NCBI GenBank assembly: GCA_020637595.1 | Contig: JACKKE010000018.1 | Span: 1 to 34,087, forward strand | Length of the DNA: 34,087 nt | Origin: Rhodobacter sp. | GTDB lineage: Bacteria > Pseudomonadota > Alphaproteobacteria > Rhodobacterales > Rhodobacteraceae | Reading direction: 5' to 3' | Shown here: in pieces, positions 15,780 through 24,855 of the stretch | Position numbering within the stretch: the stretch's first letter is position 1 | How the letters are laid out: each line of letters opens with the position of its first letter | Notes under the pieces: model-generated | What the model was told of the DNA's origin: nothing | Databases searched by the model: none | Seen by the model: only the letters and a program-made list of their open reading frames with translations | Position numbers and translations under genes: made by a program

Positions 15780-16226
15780 TCAGCGCACGATTGGCTCCAG
15801 CGGATCATAGAGCACCGCCCCCTCCAGCCCCCAGGCGATATCCGGCAGGCTGTCCGGTTTGAAGCGCAGCGCACGCAACTCGGCTTCGGTCACCCAGCGG
15901 TGGCGGTTCACCACGCCTTCGGGATCCTCCAGCGTCACCTTGGCCCGCCCGGTCACCCGCGCGCGGAAATAGATATCGACCTGGTGAAAGCCGCTGGCAG
16001 GGTCGTGGAACTCGTTGACCAGACAGGGCGCACCGACCGCGATCGCCAGCCCTGTCTCCTCATAGACCTCGCGCACCAGGTTTTCGGGCAGCGAGGCGCC
16101 GCGTTCCACCCCGCCGCCGGGGGCACACCACAGATCGCTCTGCGCACCGGGCCAGGCGTTGACAAGCAACAGCCGCCCCTCGCGCAGGATCACCGCCCGC
16201 ACCGCCAGCCTCGGTCCTCGCGTCAT
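15780..16226 (-). CDS. Nudix hydrolase with atypical Nudix box
   Basis: This 148-residue Nudix-fold protein has its box at residues 38-60: GGVERGASLPENLVREVYEETG and L. The REVYEE metal-binding core (R52, E53, E56, E57) and G59 are intact, but the first glutamate of the G-x5-E-x7-REU-x-EE-x-GU pattern is replaced by Ala44. The family cleaves nucleoside diphosphates linked to another moiety; the substrate here is unknown. GAGGGG precedes the ATG at 16226. It is divergent from the lipase-like gene, and 72 bp hold both promoters. Confidence 0.85.
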   Translation of the reverse strand: MTRGPRLAVRAVILREGRLLLVNAWPGAQSDLWCAPGGGVERGASLPENLVREVYEETGLAIAVGAPCLVNEFHDPASGFHQVDIYFRARVTGRAKVTLEDPEGVVNRHRWVTEAELRALRFKPDSLPDIAWGLEGAVLYDPLEPIVR

Positions 16227-16298
16227 CGTGTCCCCTCATCGAAAGCCGGCCGCATTCTGGCGCTTCTGTCCGCCGCTGACGAGGCCTATACTGGCTCC

Positions 16299-17036
16299 AT
16301 GCGCCTGATCCTGACCCTGTTTCTTGCCCTCACCGCCACCGCCGCCCGCGCCGATTGCGTGGTGCTGCTGCACGGGTTGTCGCGAACCGACAATTCGATG
16401 CGCGTGCTGCAGGAGGTTCTGGAATACCACGGCTATCACGTGGTGAACCACTCCTACCCGTCCGAGGAAATGCCGGTCGAGAACCTGGTCGCCTATGTCG
16501 GGCAGTCCGCGCATGAATGCGGCGACGAGCGGTTGCATTTCGTCACCCATTCGCTGGGCGGCATTCTGGTGCGCGCCTGGCTGGCGCATGGGCATCCGCC
16601 GAACCTGGGCCGGGTGGTGATGTTGGCGCCGCCAAACCACGGGTCCGAGATCGTCGACGTGCTGGCAGTGTCCGAGACCCTGCGCCGGGTGATGGACTGG
16701 ATCCACGGGCCGGTGTCCGAACAGCTGGGCACCGACGCGAATTCGGTGCCCAACCGGCTGCCCGATTCGGTCGATTTCGACCTGGGGGTGATCGCCGGGA
16801 ACGTGCCACTGAACCCGCTGGGCCCCTATGCGATCGAAGGGCCGAACGATGGCACCGTCTCGGTCGAGAGCACGCGCATCGACGGTATGGCGGACCATAT
16901 CGTCATCTCGACCACCCATTCGCTGATCATGCTGAACCCGGTGGTCATTGCCGAGGTGCTGGAGTTCCTGCGCAACGGCGTTTTCGACCACGGCATCACC
17001 CTGCCCGCGGCCCTGCGCAAGCTGGCGAACCCCTGA
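16299..17036 (+). CDS. Secreted lipase/esterase-like alpha/beta hydrolase
   Basis: This 245-residue protein has a signal peptide at about 1-18 (LILTLFLALTATAARA). It then starts directly with CVVLLHGLSRTDNSM, the HG oxyanion loop of the alpha/beta hydrolase fold. The nucleophile elbow is THSLGG, with Thr in place of the first Gly of GxSxG, as in several lipase/PGAP1-like proteins. The candidate acid is in GPNDGTVSVEST and the candidate base in STTHSLIML. It probably acts on esters in the periplasm or outside the cell. The ATG at 16299 is chosen because the signal peptide starts there, although the frame is open for a long way upstream. Confidence 0.85.
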   Translation: MRLILTLFLALTATAARADCVVLLHGLSRTDNSMRVLQEVLEYHGYHVVNHSYPSEEMPVENLVAYVGQSAHECGDERLHFVTHSLGGILVRAWLAHGHPPNLGRVVMLAPPNHGSEIVDVLAVSETLRRVMDWIHGPVSEQLGTDANSVPNRLPDSVDFDLGVIAGNVPLNPLGPYAIEGPNDGTVSVESTRIDGMADHIVISTTHSLIMLNPVVIAEVLEFLRNGVFDHGITLPAALRKLANP

Positions 17037-17055
17037 GGCGCGCCAAACGCCCGCC

Positions 17056-17135
17056 CCATCTTTGCGTCATAAATATCCCGGGGTAAATGCGCCGCAGGCG
17101 CAGAGGGGCAGCGCCCCTTCCCCCGTGCCGCAGGC
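17056..17135. repeat. Intergenic repeat, copy B, with GC-rich hairpin
   Basis: CATCTTTGCG plus TCATAAATATCCCGGGG matches the element at 2611 at all but a few positions. It is followed by GCGCCGCAGGCGC and AGGGGCAGCGCCCCT, two hairpin-forming segments. The block lies between the convergent lipase and acyl-CoA synthetase genes, again just after a gene end, and may act as a bidirectional terminator. Confidence 0.65.
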
Positions 17136-17170
17136 GCGCCGCCGGAGCCGCGCGCCTTGCGCATCGCTGA

Positions 17171-19066
17171 TCAGGCCCAGTCCCAGGCGACGGTGAACCG
17201 GCCCAGAATTTCAGCCAGTTTCTCGTCATTCTCCGTGCCCTCGCGGGCGATCTTCGCCACCAGACCACGCTTCTTGTCCTCGATCACCTCGGCGACATGC
17301 GCGGTGATCTTGGCCTCGGTAAAGGTTTCGTCATAGACGCGCCGGATCGCCATCCGCCGCAGATCCGGCTTGAACACCTTGCCGACCGCGGTCTTGGGCA
17401 GTTCGGGCACCACCTCGATATGCTTGGGCACGGCGGCGCGTTCCGGGATCCGGGCCGAGGCATGGTCCAGCAGCTCGCGCCAGGTGGCCGAGGCGCCGGC
17501 GATCAATTCGACATAGGCGCAGGGCAATTCGCCGGCGGTCGCGTCGGGCTGGCCGATGGCGCCGACAAAGGCCACCTTGGGGTGGCTGAGCAGGGCCTCC
17601 TCGATCATCGCCGGGTCGATATTGTGGCCGCCGCGGATGATCAGATCCTTGGCGCGGCCGGTGATCCACAGGTAACCGTCGGCGTCGAGCCGCCCCAGAT
17701 CGCCGGTCCTCAGATAGATGTCGTGGTCATAGAGGCCCAGGTTCTTGCTGGCCTCGGTATAGGTGCTGCCTGGCCAGACGCCGGGGTTGGCCACGCAGAT
17801 CTCGCCGACCTCGTCGATGCCGCATTCCTTGGTCACGGTGCCATCGGTATTGCGGTGCAGGATCTTGACGTCGGTATAGGGGAACGGGATGCCGACCGAG
17901 CCGACCTTCTTGACCCCATCCGCCGGATTCGCCGAGACAAGGCAGGTCGCTTCGGTCAACCCGTAACCTTCGACGATTGACACCCCGGTGGCTTCTTCGA
18001 AGCGGCGATAAAGCTCGACCGGCAGCGCGGCCGAGCCGGAAAACCCGTTGCGCAGGGTCGAGATATTCGCGTTCACGGGGCGCTGCATCAGCGCCGCCAA
18101 CGCGGTCGGCACGGTGATGATGAAGGTCGCCTGCCAGCGTTCGACCAGCTTCCAGAAATTGTCGAACACGCCATCGCCGCGATAGCCCTGCGGCGTCGGG
18201 AACACGACATGGCTGCCGGAATGCACCGCCGCCATCATCACCGGATAGGCGGCAAAGACGTGGAACAGCGGCAATGGGCAGATGGTGGTATCGGTATGAT
18301 CGAGCAGCAACGTTGCCCCGAGCCAGCCGTTGTATTGCAGCCCCGAGGCCTTGTGCTGGGCGACTTTGGGCAGGCCGGTGGTGCCGCCGGTGTGGAAATA
18401 GGCGCAGACCCGGTCCTCGCCCGGCTGATCGAAGGCCAGCCGCTGGTCGGGCTGCTTGCTCAGCTCGGCGCGGAAATTCAGGATCCGCGCGGTATGGTGC
18501 ACGGGGTTCTTGGGCCGGATCAGGGGCACGATGGCCTTCTTCAGACCGGTCATGTAGCGATTCAGATCGACCTCGATCACCGTCTTGACGCCCGGTGCGT
18601 TCGCCACTGCCTCGGCCACTTTCTGGGCCACGTCGGTCTTGGGGAAGGCCCGCAGGGTGACAACGACCTTGGCGTTGGTTTCCCGCAGGATGCCGGCGAT
18701 CTTCTCGGGTTCCAGCAGCGGGTTGATCGGGTTGACGATCCCCGCCGTCATCGCCCCGAACAGGGTGATCGCGGTTTCGTTGATGGTCGGCAGGATATAG
18801 GCCACGGTATCGCCCTCGCCCACGCCGAGGCTGCGAAACAGGTTCGCGGCCTGGGTGATCTGGGCGTGGAACTGCTCCCAGGTCAGGGTCTCGGCCCGGG
18901 CGCCGTCATCGGAAAACAGCTGGAACGAAATTGCGTTGCGCTTGCCGTGCAGGTGGCGCGTGCGCGTGATCTGGTCATAGACGGACACCGGCACGTCGCG
19001 GTCGGCCCAGGGCATTTCGGCCTGAATCGCGTCGCGGTCGGCGGCGTTGGCAAACTTGCGGGTCAT
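17171..19066 (-). CDS. Acyl-CoA synthetase (AMP-forming)
   Basis: This 631-residue ANL-superfamily ligase activates a carboxylic acid, probably a fatty acid, to its CoA thioester through an acyl-adenylate. Its motifs are the P-loop YFHTGGTTGLPK, VEGYGLTEAT, the hinge region RTGDLGRLDADGYLWITGRAKD and the C-terminal catalytic lysine region LPKTAVGKVFK. The NPINPLLEPEKIAGIL stretch near the N-terminus fits the medium/long-chain group of about 630 residues. The substrate is not known. GGGAGGATTACG precedes the ATG at 19066; an in-frame ATG 11 codons upstream lacks such a site. It lies downstream of the ABC exporter on the same strand but is separated from it by a strong hairpin. Confidence 0.92.
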   Translation of the reverse strand: MTRKFANAADRDAIQAEMPWADRDVPVSVYDQITRTRHLHGKRNAISFQLFSDDGARAETLTWEQFHAQITQAANLFRSLGVGEGDTVAYILPTINETAITLFGAMTAGIVNPINPLLEPEKIAGILRETNAKVVVTLRAFPKTDVAQKVAEAVANAPGVKTVIEVDLNRYMTGLKKAIVPLIRPKNPVHHTARILNFRAELSKQPDQRLAFDQPGEDRVCAYFHTGGTTGLPKVAQHKASGLQYNGWLGATLLLDHTDTTICPLPLFHVFAAYPVMMAAVHSGSHVVFPTPQGYRGDGVFDNFWKLVERWQATFIITVPTALAALMQRPVNANISTLRNGFSGSAALPVELYRRFEEATGVSIVEGYGLTEATCLVSANPADGVKKVGSVGIPFPYTDVKILHRNTDGTVTKECGIDEVGEICVANPGVWPGSTYTEASKNLGLYDHDIYLRTGDLGRLDADGYLWITGRAKDLIIRGGHNIDPAMIEEALLSHPKVAFVGAIGQPDATAGELPCAYVELIAGASATWRELLDHASARIPERAAVPKHIEVVPELPKTAVGKVFKPDLRRMAIRRVYDETFTEAKITAHVAEVIEDKKRGLVAKIAREGTENDEKLAEILGRFTVAWDWA

Positions 19067-19135
19067 CGTAATCCTCCCGGCGCGGGTCAATGCGCTCACC
19101 GGATCAGAATGACGGTTTTACGAAGGGGTTGCAAT

Positions 19136-19161
19136 CGACGCGACGGGCTGCCGTCGCGTCG
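19136..19161 (-). terminator. Hairpin after the ABC exporter gene
   Basis: CGACGCGACGG and CCGTCGCGTCG form a perfect 11-bp stem with a four-base loop, starting two bases after the exporter stop codon at 19164. The T-run is poor (ATTG follows on the minus strand). It probably ends or processes the exporter transcript. Confidence 0.6.
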
Positions 19162-19163
19162 CG

Positions 19164-20957
19164 TTACAGGGCCTCGGCCCCCTCGCCATCGGTGAACTGC
19201 AACCGTGCCAGACGCGCATAAAGGCCACCCGCCGCGACCAGGTCGGCGTGCGTTCCTTCGGCAACGATCCGCCCCTGTTCAAAGACCACGATCCGGTCGG
19301 CCTTGCGCACCGTCGCCAGCCGGTGGGCGACGACCAGCGTCGTCCTCCCCTGGCTGAGCCGCTCGACCGCCTGCTGCACCGCGCGCTCGCTTTCCGCGTC
19401 CAGCGCCGAGGTCGCCTCGTCCAGCAGCAGAACCGGCGCGTCGCGCAGGATCGCGCGGGCGATGGCGATGCGCTGCTTCTGCCCACCGGACAGCATCACG
19501 CCGCGTTCGCCCAGCTGGGTGTCATAGCCCTCGGGCAGCGCGGTGATGAAATCATGCGCGGCGGCGGCGCGGGCAGCCTCCTCGATCTGGGCATCGCTGG
19601 CGTCGGGACGGCCAAAGCGGATGTTCTCGCGCGCGGAGGTGGCAAAGATGACCGGATCCTGCGGCACCAGCGCCAAGGCGCCGCGCAGATCGGCGCGGGT
19701 CATCTCGCGCAGGTCGATCCCGTCGACCGAGATCGCCCCCTCTTGCGGATCAAAGAACCGCATCAACAGCTGGATGATCGTCGACTTGCCGGCCCCCGAA
19801 GGGCCGACCAGCGCCACCGTCTCGCCCGGCGCGACGCGCAGCGTCACGCCATCCAGCGCCGATTGCGTGGGCCGCGACGGGTAGTGAAACCGCACCCCGT
19901 CAAAGGCCACCGCACCCTGCACCGGCGCAGGCAGCGCGCGCGGGCCGGCGGGATCCTGCACGCTGTCGATGGTGTCGAGAAGCTCGACCAGACGTTCCGT
20001 CGCGCCGGCGGCGCGCTGCAGCTCGCCCCAGATTTCCGACAGCGCGCCGACCGAACCCGCGACCAGCACCGAATAGATCACGAACTGCACCAGCTCACCG
20101 ATCGACATCGTGCCTTCGCGCACGTCCAGCGCGCCGATCCACAGCACGCCGACGATCCCGGCAAACACCAGCGCGATGACGATCACCGTCATCACCGCCC
20201 GCGTCGCCACCCGGATCATCGCGATGTCAAAGGACTTTTCCGTCACCTCGTCGAAGGCGGCGATCGACTGCGGCTCGTGGGTAAAGGCCTGCACGGTCTG
20301 CGCGGCCTGCAGCGCCTCGGACGCCTTGCCCGACGAGGCCGCGATCCAGTCCTGGTTCTCGCGGCTCAAGCGGCGGAGACGGCGGCCCAGCACGACTATC
20401 GGGATAATCACCGCAGGCACCAGCAGCAGCACCAGCCCGGTCAGCTTGGGCGAGGTCAGCGTCAGCAGCACCAACCCGCCGATCAGCATCAGGAAGTTGC
20501 GCAGCGCGACCGAGACGGACGAACCGACGATCGACTGGATCAGCGTGGTGTCGGTGGTCAGGCGCGACAGCACCTCGCCCGACATGATCTTTTCAAAGAA
20601 CGCGGGCGACATGCCGATGACGCGGGCGAACATCGCCCGGCGCATGTCGGCGACCACGCGCTCGCCCAGGCGGGTGACCATGTAATACCGCAGCCCCGTG
20701 CCCAGCGCGAGCAGCCCGGCCAGACCCAGCGCGGCCGCGAAATACTGGTTCAGAAGCGGCAGCTCGCCCGAGCTGAACCCGTCCACCACCCGGCGCACCG
20801 CCAGCGGCAGCGACAGCGAGACGCTGGCGGTCAGCACCAGCGAGACCAGCGCCCCCACCAACATGCCGCGATAATTGCGCAGGAACGGCCAGAGCCCGGC
20901 CAGCGCGCCGAGCCGCCGCGACGGTTTGCGGTCTTCGGTTTGCGAAACGTCGGTCAT
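19164..20957 (-). CDS. ABC half-transporter (MsbA/multidrug-type exporter)
   Basis: This 597-residue half-transporter has an N-terminal six-helix membrane domain (about residues 20-320) and a C-terminal ATPase. The ATPase has Walker A GPSGAGKST, Q-loop VPQDP, signature LSGGQKQR, Walker B VLLLDEATSALD and H-loop AHRLATV. It works as a homodimer to flip or export lipids or hydrophobic compounds. There is no peptidase domain and no paired half-transporter gene. The ATG at 20957 is chosen because MTDVSQTEDRKPSRRLG is a typical cytosolic lead; an in-frame ATG 20 codons upstream is possible. No accessory genes point to a substrate. Confidence 0.9.
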   Translation of the reverse strand: MTDVSQTEDRKPSRRLGALAGLWPFLRNYRGMLVGALVSLVLTASVSLSLPLAVRRVVDGFSSGELPLLNQYFAAALGLAGLLALGTGLRYYMVTRLGERVVADMRRAMFARVIGMSPAFFEKIMSGEVLSRLTTDTTLIQSIVGSSVSVALRNFLMLIGGLVLLTLTSPKLTGLVLLLVPAVIIPIVVLGRRLRRLSRENQDWIAASSGKASEALQAAQTVQAFTHEPQSIAAFDEVTEKSFDIAMIRVATRAVMTVIVIALVFAGIVGVLWIGALDVREGTMSIGELVQFVIYSVLVAGSVGALSEIWGELQRAAGATERLVELLDTIDSVQDPAGPRALPAPVQGAVAFDGVRFHYPSRPTQSALDGVTLRVAPGETVALVGPSGAGKSTIIQLLMRFFDPQEGAISVDGIDLREMTRADLRGALALVPQDPVIFATSARENIRFGRPDASDAQIEEAARAAAAHDFITALPEGYDTQLGERGVMLSGGQKQRIAIARAILRDAPVLLLDEATSALDAESERAVQQAVERLSQGRTTLVVAHRLATVRKADRIVVFEQGRIVAEGTHADLVAAGGLYARLARLQFTDGEGAEAL

Positions 20958-21182
20958 GGGCGGCCTTTCCCTGCTGGTTCCGCTATCGCGTTTAGGAGAC
21001 CCGTCCGCGATGGGCAAGGACCGAAGCGCAGGGGGCCAGCAGCCCGGACCGCGAATTTTCGTTACATGATTGCCGCGCGCGGAAATCCCGCTGATGAGTT
21101 CGGGTTTTCACCGGAAATCGCCGCCACGGCCTCGATTTCCGGCGTTGCCGGGATTTTTCCTTGCCGGATCACAGGGGTAGCC

Positions 21183-21246
21183 CCGGCGGGCGTGATCGTT
21201 CCCGCCGGTCGGACCCCGGCCGGGCACCCGGGTGCCCGGCGTTTTC
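21183..21246. repeat. Two adjacent perfect inverted repeats
   Basis: The gap between the exporter and the secreted-protein gene (20958-21251) contains CCGGCGGG..CCCGCCGG with a 10-base loop at 21183-21208. A 22-bp perfect palindrome follows at 21219-21240 (halves GCCGGGCACCC and GGGTGCCCGGC) with GTTTT after it on the plus strand. It lies downstream of the minus-strand secreted-protein gene, so a terminator is plausible, but the T-run is on the other strand. I see nothing else in the gap. Confidence 0.55.
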
Positions 21247-21251
21247 AGGGG

Positions 21252-21779
21252 TCAGCAGCTGCGGAACCGCATTTCCAGTTCGGCCTGAAACTCAGGAAAG
21301 GTGGTATAGACGGTGTCGCCCCGGCGCCGTTGGGACGCCTGACCGCGCCACAGGCCGCCGACATATTGCCAGTCACCATCGCCGCGCAGGTTCACCCAGC
21401 CGGTCTGGCTGTCCCCGCCCTGCAGATAGATGCCAGCCGCCTGCACATGGACAAAGCGCGACGCCATACAGACCCGCGTCCCATTGGCGCTGCGTGCGCG
21501 GAACTCCCGGGCCGCGGAAATCGGCGTTCCGTTGCCGTCCACTGCGCCGTTGAACCGGTCGCGGGCCTCCACCACGACGTCATGGCCGCCCCGTGTGAAA
21601 TGGCGATAGGGCTCCCAGGAACCGGCGTCGCTGCCACGTCCGAGGATCTCGGGCACCGGTTCGATGAACTGCTGCGACACGGCCGGAGTGGCAACGATGC
21701 CGCCGGCGGCAAGCGGCAGGACCAGACAGAGCGCGCGGAACGGGCGCGAGGTGAACGGGCGGGCATTGCAGGTTTTCAT
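21252..21779 (-). CDS. Secreted protein of unknown function
   Basis: This 175-residue protein has a signal peptide covering about residues 1-36 (ALCLVLPLAAGGIVATPAVSQ). The mature part begins QFIEPVPEILGRGSDAGSW. It contains two cysteines, in TRVCMASR and the final RSC, likely a disulfide. Many Gly, Arg and Trp residues and beta-strand-like stretches (VHVQAAGIYLQGG, DGDWQYVGGLWRGQ) suggest a small beta fold. No family is recognised. GGAG lies upstream of the ATG at 21779. It is divergent from the DUF4139 gene, with 205 bp between them. Confidence 0.75.
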   Translation of the reverse strand: MKTCNARPFTSRPFRALCLVLPLAAGGIVATPAVSQQFIEPVPEILGRGSDAGSWEPYRHFTRGGHDVVVEARDRFNGAVDGNGTPISAAREFRARSANGTRVCMASRFVHVQAAGIYLQGGDSQTGWVNLRGDGDWQYVGGLWRGQASQRRRGDTVYTTFPEFQAELEMRFRSC

Positions 21780-21984
21780 GGGGAATCTCCGAACAAAATC
21801 CGATCATCCCCCGGCCCGGCGGGGCGGTCTTGACCCATCCGGGTCTGGCAAAACGTCGGGTTCTCTGCGGTGCGCGGCTTTCCGCCCCCTCACGATCCGC
21901 ACGCGAACTGGTGATCGGCCCCCTGCTTGTCCGGCGATCGGCACCGCGTCACCATAGGGGCATTACCGGCTGATGGAGAGCCCA

Positions 21985-23931
21985 ATGACCTACCCCCTTA
22001 CCCGTTTGTCCCTTTCCCGATCCCTGTCGCGCCGCCTGACCCGCACCGTGGTGCTGGCCCTGTCGGGACTGGTGCTGGCGTTGCCGCTGGCCGCGCAGAC
22101 CGCGATTCGCGGCGTCACCCTGTCCACGGCAGGCCTCGCGATGATCGAGGCCACCGGCCAGATCGGCGCGGAGCCGATCACCTTTTCCGTCGCCCGCGAC
22201 GAGATCGACGATTTCCTGAAAAGCCTCTGGGTAATGGACCCGGCCGGCGCGGTGCCCTTTGTGACGATGGCCGGGCCCGGCGGGTTCGAGGACAGTTTCG
22301 CGCATTTCCCCTTCGGCCCCGATGACGTGACCGACCCCGCGCGGCTGATGCGGGCGATGGTCGGCGCGCCACTGACCGTCGAGCGTCGCGGCGAGACCTG
22401 GCAGGGCGTCAACATGGGCGTGACCCAGCGCCCCTGCGAACACGGGTCGTGCAACGTGCTGAACCTGCAGGGCGACGACGGCACGCTGCACGCCTTCGAG
22501 ATGGACGACGCGCTGGGCGTGCGGTTTTCCGACGCCGCCGATCAGGCGGTGCTGACCCAGGCCCTGCGTGCCTGGCGGGCGGGGGCGAACCCACGCCGGG
22601 TCGCGCTGACGCTGGGCACGAACGACGCGACCGCGCGCGAAATCGGGCTGGTCTATCTGCAGAACGCGCCGCTGTGGCGCACCGCCTGGCGCGCCGTCGA
22701 CACGCCCGAGGGGATCCGCCTGATCGGCTGGGCGGTGGTCGAGAACACCACCGGCATCGACTGGCAGGACGTGCGGCTGACGCTGGCGACCGGCTCGGTC
22801 CGGGCGATTGCCGCGCGACTCTATGACCGCCGCTATGCCACCCGCGAGCAGGAAGCCCCCGGCATGCAGGCCTATGCCGAAATGGCCCCTGCCCCGGCGA
22901 TCGCCATGCTGCGCGGTGCGGGGGCAGCGCCGGAACCGTCGATAGCGATGGCCGACAGCGTCGCCGTGACCCAGGTCACCGCCGACGATGGCGACAGCTT
23001 CAGCCGCTTCACGCTGGACACGCCCGTGACACTGGCAGCCGGGCAGATGATGAGCGTGCCGTTCCTGTCGGAACTGCTGCCGGACGCGCGGCTGACCCTC
23101 TATCGCGGTGGCTCGGGCGCGCTGCATCCGATGATCGCGCTGTCCTTGGAAAACCCGCTGCCGCTGCGCCTGCCTGCCGGCGTTCTGACGCTCTATGAGG
23201 ACGGACGCGGGCATGCAGGCGACGCGATGATCCCGGAAATGGCCCCCGGCGCGACCGAGATCGTCGAATTCGCGCAGGATACCGCCGTCGAGATCCGCGA
23301 GGAAACCGCCGGCACCGAGACCGTGCGCGAGATGCGGCTGGCGAACGGGCTGCTCTATGTCACCGAGGACCTGGAGCGCCGCGTGACCTATCGCATCGAG
23401 GGCGCGCCGGCGGCTGACCGCGATATCACCATCGACCACCCGCGCCGCGACGGCTGGACGGTCTCGTCCACCGGCGGGGCCGAGGAACAGGCCGATGCCT
23501 GGCGCTGGGTCGTCAACGTCCCGGCCGGCGAACGCGCCAGCCTGACGGTCACCGAACGCTCGCCTCGCACGCGCCGGGTCGGGCTGATGGACATCGACCT
23601 GCCGACGCTGGCCTACTGGCAGTCGCGTTCGGTCGATCCGCGGGTGACGGCGGTGCTGGAACAGGTCGCCGCCCTGCGCAGCCAGATCACCGCGGCCGAG
23701 GCCGAGCAGCGCCAGCGCGCCAATGACACGATGGACCTGGAGCGCGAACAGACGCGGCTGGTGAACCTGATCGTGCAACTGGGCGATGACAGCCAGGCCA
23801 ACCGCGAACGCCGCGCCCGGGTCGACGCCATCGACGGCGAGATCGCCGCAACCCGCGCCGCCCAGCGCGCCGCCGCCGAGCAGGTGCAGGCGCTGCACAC
23901 CCAGATCGCCGAACTGATCGGCGCGCAATAA
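21985..23931 (+). CDS. Large secreted DUF4139-domain protein
   Basis: This 648-residue protein has an N-terminal export signal at about 1-38 (RTVVLALSGLVLALPLAAQ). Its architecture is a beta-rich N-domain starting RGVTLSTAGLAMIEATGQI, a long central region matching DUF4139-like proteins (GWAVVENTTGIDWQDVRLTLATG, then AGQMMSVPFLSE), and a C-terminal helical coiled coil at about 565-648 rich in Glu, Arg, Gln and Ala. Proteins of this type are found in many Gram-negative bacteria with no settled function. The ATG at 21985 follows GGAGAG by a normal spacing; an upstream in-frame ATG overlaps that site. It converges on the dioxygenase gene and ends at a strong bidirectional hairpin. Confidence 0.8.
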   Translation: MTYPLTRLSLSRSLSRRLTRTVVLALSGLVLALPLAAQTAIRGVTLSTAGLAMIEATGQIGAEPITFSVARDEIDDFLKSLWVMDPAGAVPFVTMAGPGGFEDSFAHFPFGPDDVTDPARLMRAMVGAPLTVERRGETWQGVNMGVTQRPCEHGSCNVLNLQGDDGTLHAFEMDDALGVRFSDAADQAVLTQALRAWRAGANPRRVALTLGTNDATAREIGLVYLQNAPLWRTAWRAVDTPEGIRLIGWAVVENTTGIDWQDVRLTLATGSVRAIAARLYDRRYATREQEAPGMQAYAEMAPAPAIAMLRGAGAAPEPSIAMADSVAVTQVTADDGDSFSRFTLDTPVTLAAGQMMSVPFLSELLPDARLTLYRGGSGALHPMIALSLENPLPLRLPAGVLTLYEDGRGHAGDAMIPEMAPGATEIVEFAQDTAVEIREETAGTETVREMRLANGLLYVTEDLERRVTYRIEGAPAADRDITIDHPRRDGWTVSSTGGAEEQADAWRWVVNVPAGERASLTVTERSPRTRRVGLMDIDLPTLAYWQSRSVDPRVTAVLEQVAALRSQITAAEAEQRQRANDTMDLEREQTRLVNLIVQLGDDSQANRERRARVDAIDGEIAATRAAQRAAAEQVQALHTQIAELIGAQ

Positions 23932-23936
23932 GCGAA

Positions 23937-23965
23937 GACGGGCGGCCGAACCCCGGCCGCCCGTC
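23937..23965. terminator. Bidirectional terminator hairpin
   Basis: GACGGGCGGCCG and CGGCCGCCCGTC make a 12-bp perfect stem with a five-base loop, midway between the convergent DUF4139 and dioxygenase genes (stops at 23931 and 23970). There is no long T-run on either side. Confidence 0.65.
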
Positions 23966-23969
23966 CCAT

Positions 23970-24770
23970 TCAGTTGCCGAAGCGCCAGCTCGACGCGGTG
24001 ACGCCGCCCATCAGGCCGACATCGTGATAGATCATCGTCGCGGGTTCGGCTTCCGCCGCGCCCAGCGCGGTGAACAGCGGCACCAGATGGTCCTCCTGCG
24101 CGTGGCAGGTGCGGGCATAGGGCGCGGTTTCCCAGTCCAGAACCTCGGCGGTGCGGGTGTCCGGTGCGTGGGTCAGCACCTCGCCCAGCCAGGCATCGAA
24201 GGCCTCGGACGGCACCCGCGCGCCCGGCCCGAAAAGCCGCAGGTTGTGGTAGCTCAGGCCAGAGCCCACGATCATCACCCCCTCGTCGCGCAAGGGCGCC
24301 AGCGCCCGGCCCAGCGCCATGTGTTCCTCGGACGTGTAATTCGCGCGCAGCGACACCTGATAGACCGGCACCTTGGCGTCGGGGAACATGATGTAGAGCG
24401 GCACAAAGGTGCCGTGGTCATAGCCCTGCTTGGTGTCGATCCGCGACGGCAGGCCCGCGGCGCGGATCAGCTCGACCGTGCGCTGCGCGAGGTCTGGCGC
24501 CCCGGGCGCGTCGTAGCGGATCTGATAGGTGTGCTGCGGAAAGCCGTAATAGTCGTAAACCATCGGTGGATGCGCCGCGCCCATCACGGCAAAGGCGTCG
24601 TCCTCTTCCCAGTGGCCCGAGATGACCAGAACGGCCCGGGGCGTCTCGGGCAGGTCCGCGACCATCTGCCGAAGCGACTCTTCGAGATTGACGAACTGGC
24701 TGCGCATCGCCGGCACCCACGGCCAGGGGCCACCGCCATGCGAGATGAAATAGGTCGGAAGCCGGGTCAT
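23970..24770 (-). CDS. DODA-type (LigB-family) extradiol dioxygenase
   Basis: This 266-residue class III extradiol ring-cleavage dioxygenase is of the 4,5-DOPA dioxygenase/YgiD type. It starts PTYFISHGGGP with His11, has ISGHWEE with His53, KQGYDHGTFVPL with the probable catalytic His119, and CHAQEDHLVPL near the C-terminus with the third metal-ligand histidine. The motifs are complete, so an active metal-dependent dioxygenase is expected. The natural substrate is unknown; YgiD-like enzymes can open catechols such as DOPA. The ATG at 24770 is the natural start. No aromatic-degradation operon surrounds it. Confidence 0.9.
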   Translation of the reverse strand: MTRLPTYFISHGGGPWPWVPAMRSQFVNLEESLRQMVADLPETPRAVLVISGHWEEDDAFAVMGAAHPPMVYDYYGFPQHTYQIRYDAPGAPDLAQRTVELIRAAGLPSRIDTKQGYDHGTFVPLYIMFPDAKVPVYQVSLRANYTSEEHMALGRALAPLRDEGVMIVGSGLSYHNLRLFGPGARVPSEAFDAWLGEVLTHAPDTRTAEVLDWETAPYARTCHAQEDHLVPLFTALGAAEAEPATMIYHDVGLMGGVTASSWRFGN

Positions 24771-24855
24771 GGCTGATCTCCTGTCTTGACTGGAGCAGAT
24801 ATGCGCGCGGCGCCCTCGCAAGGAAAGCCCGACCGCCGCACAGAGGCTGTGCAGC

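Noticed and set aside
19248..21833. An 861-codon open frame on the plus strand opposite the ABC exporter
   Set aside because: It is His/Arg/Gln-rich with no domain; the exporter on the other strand has all ABC motifs.
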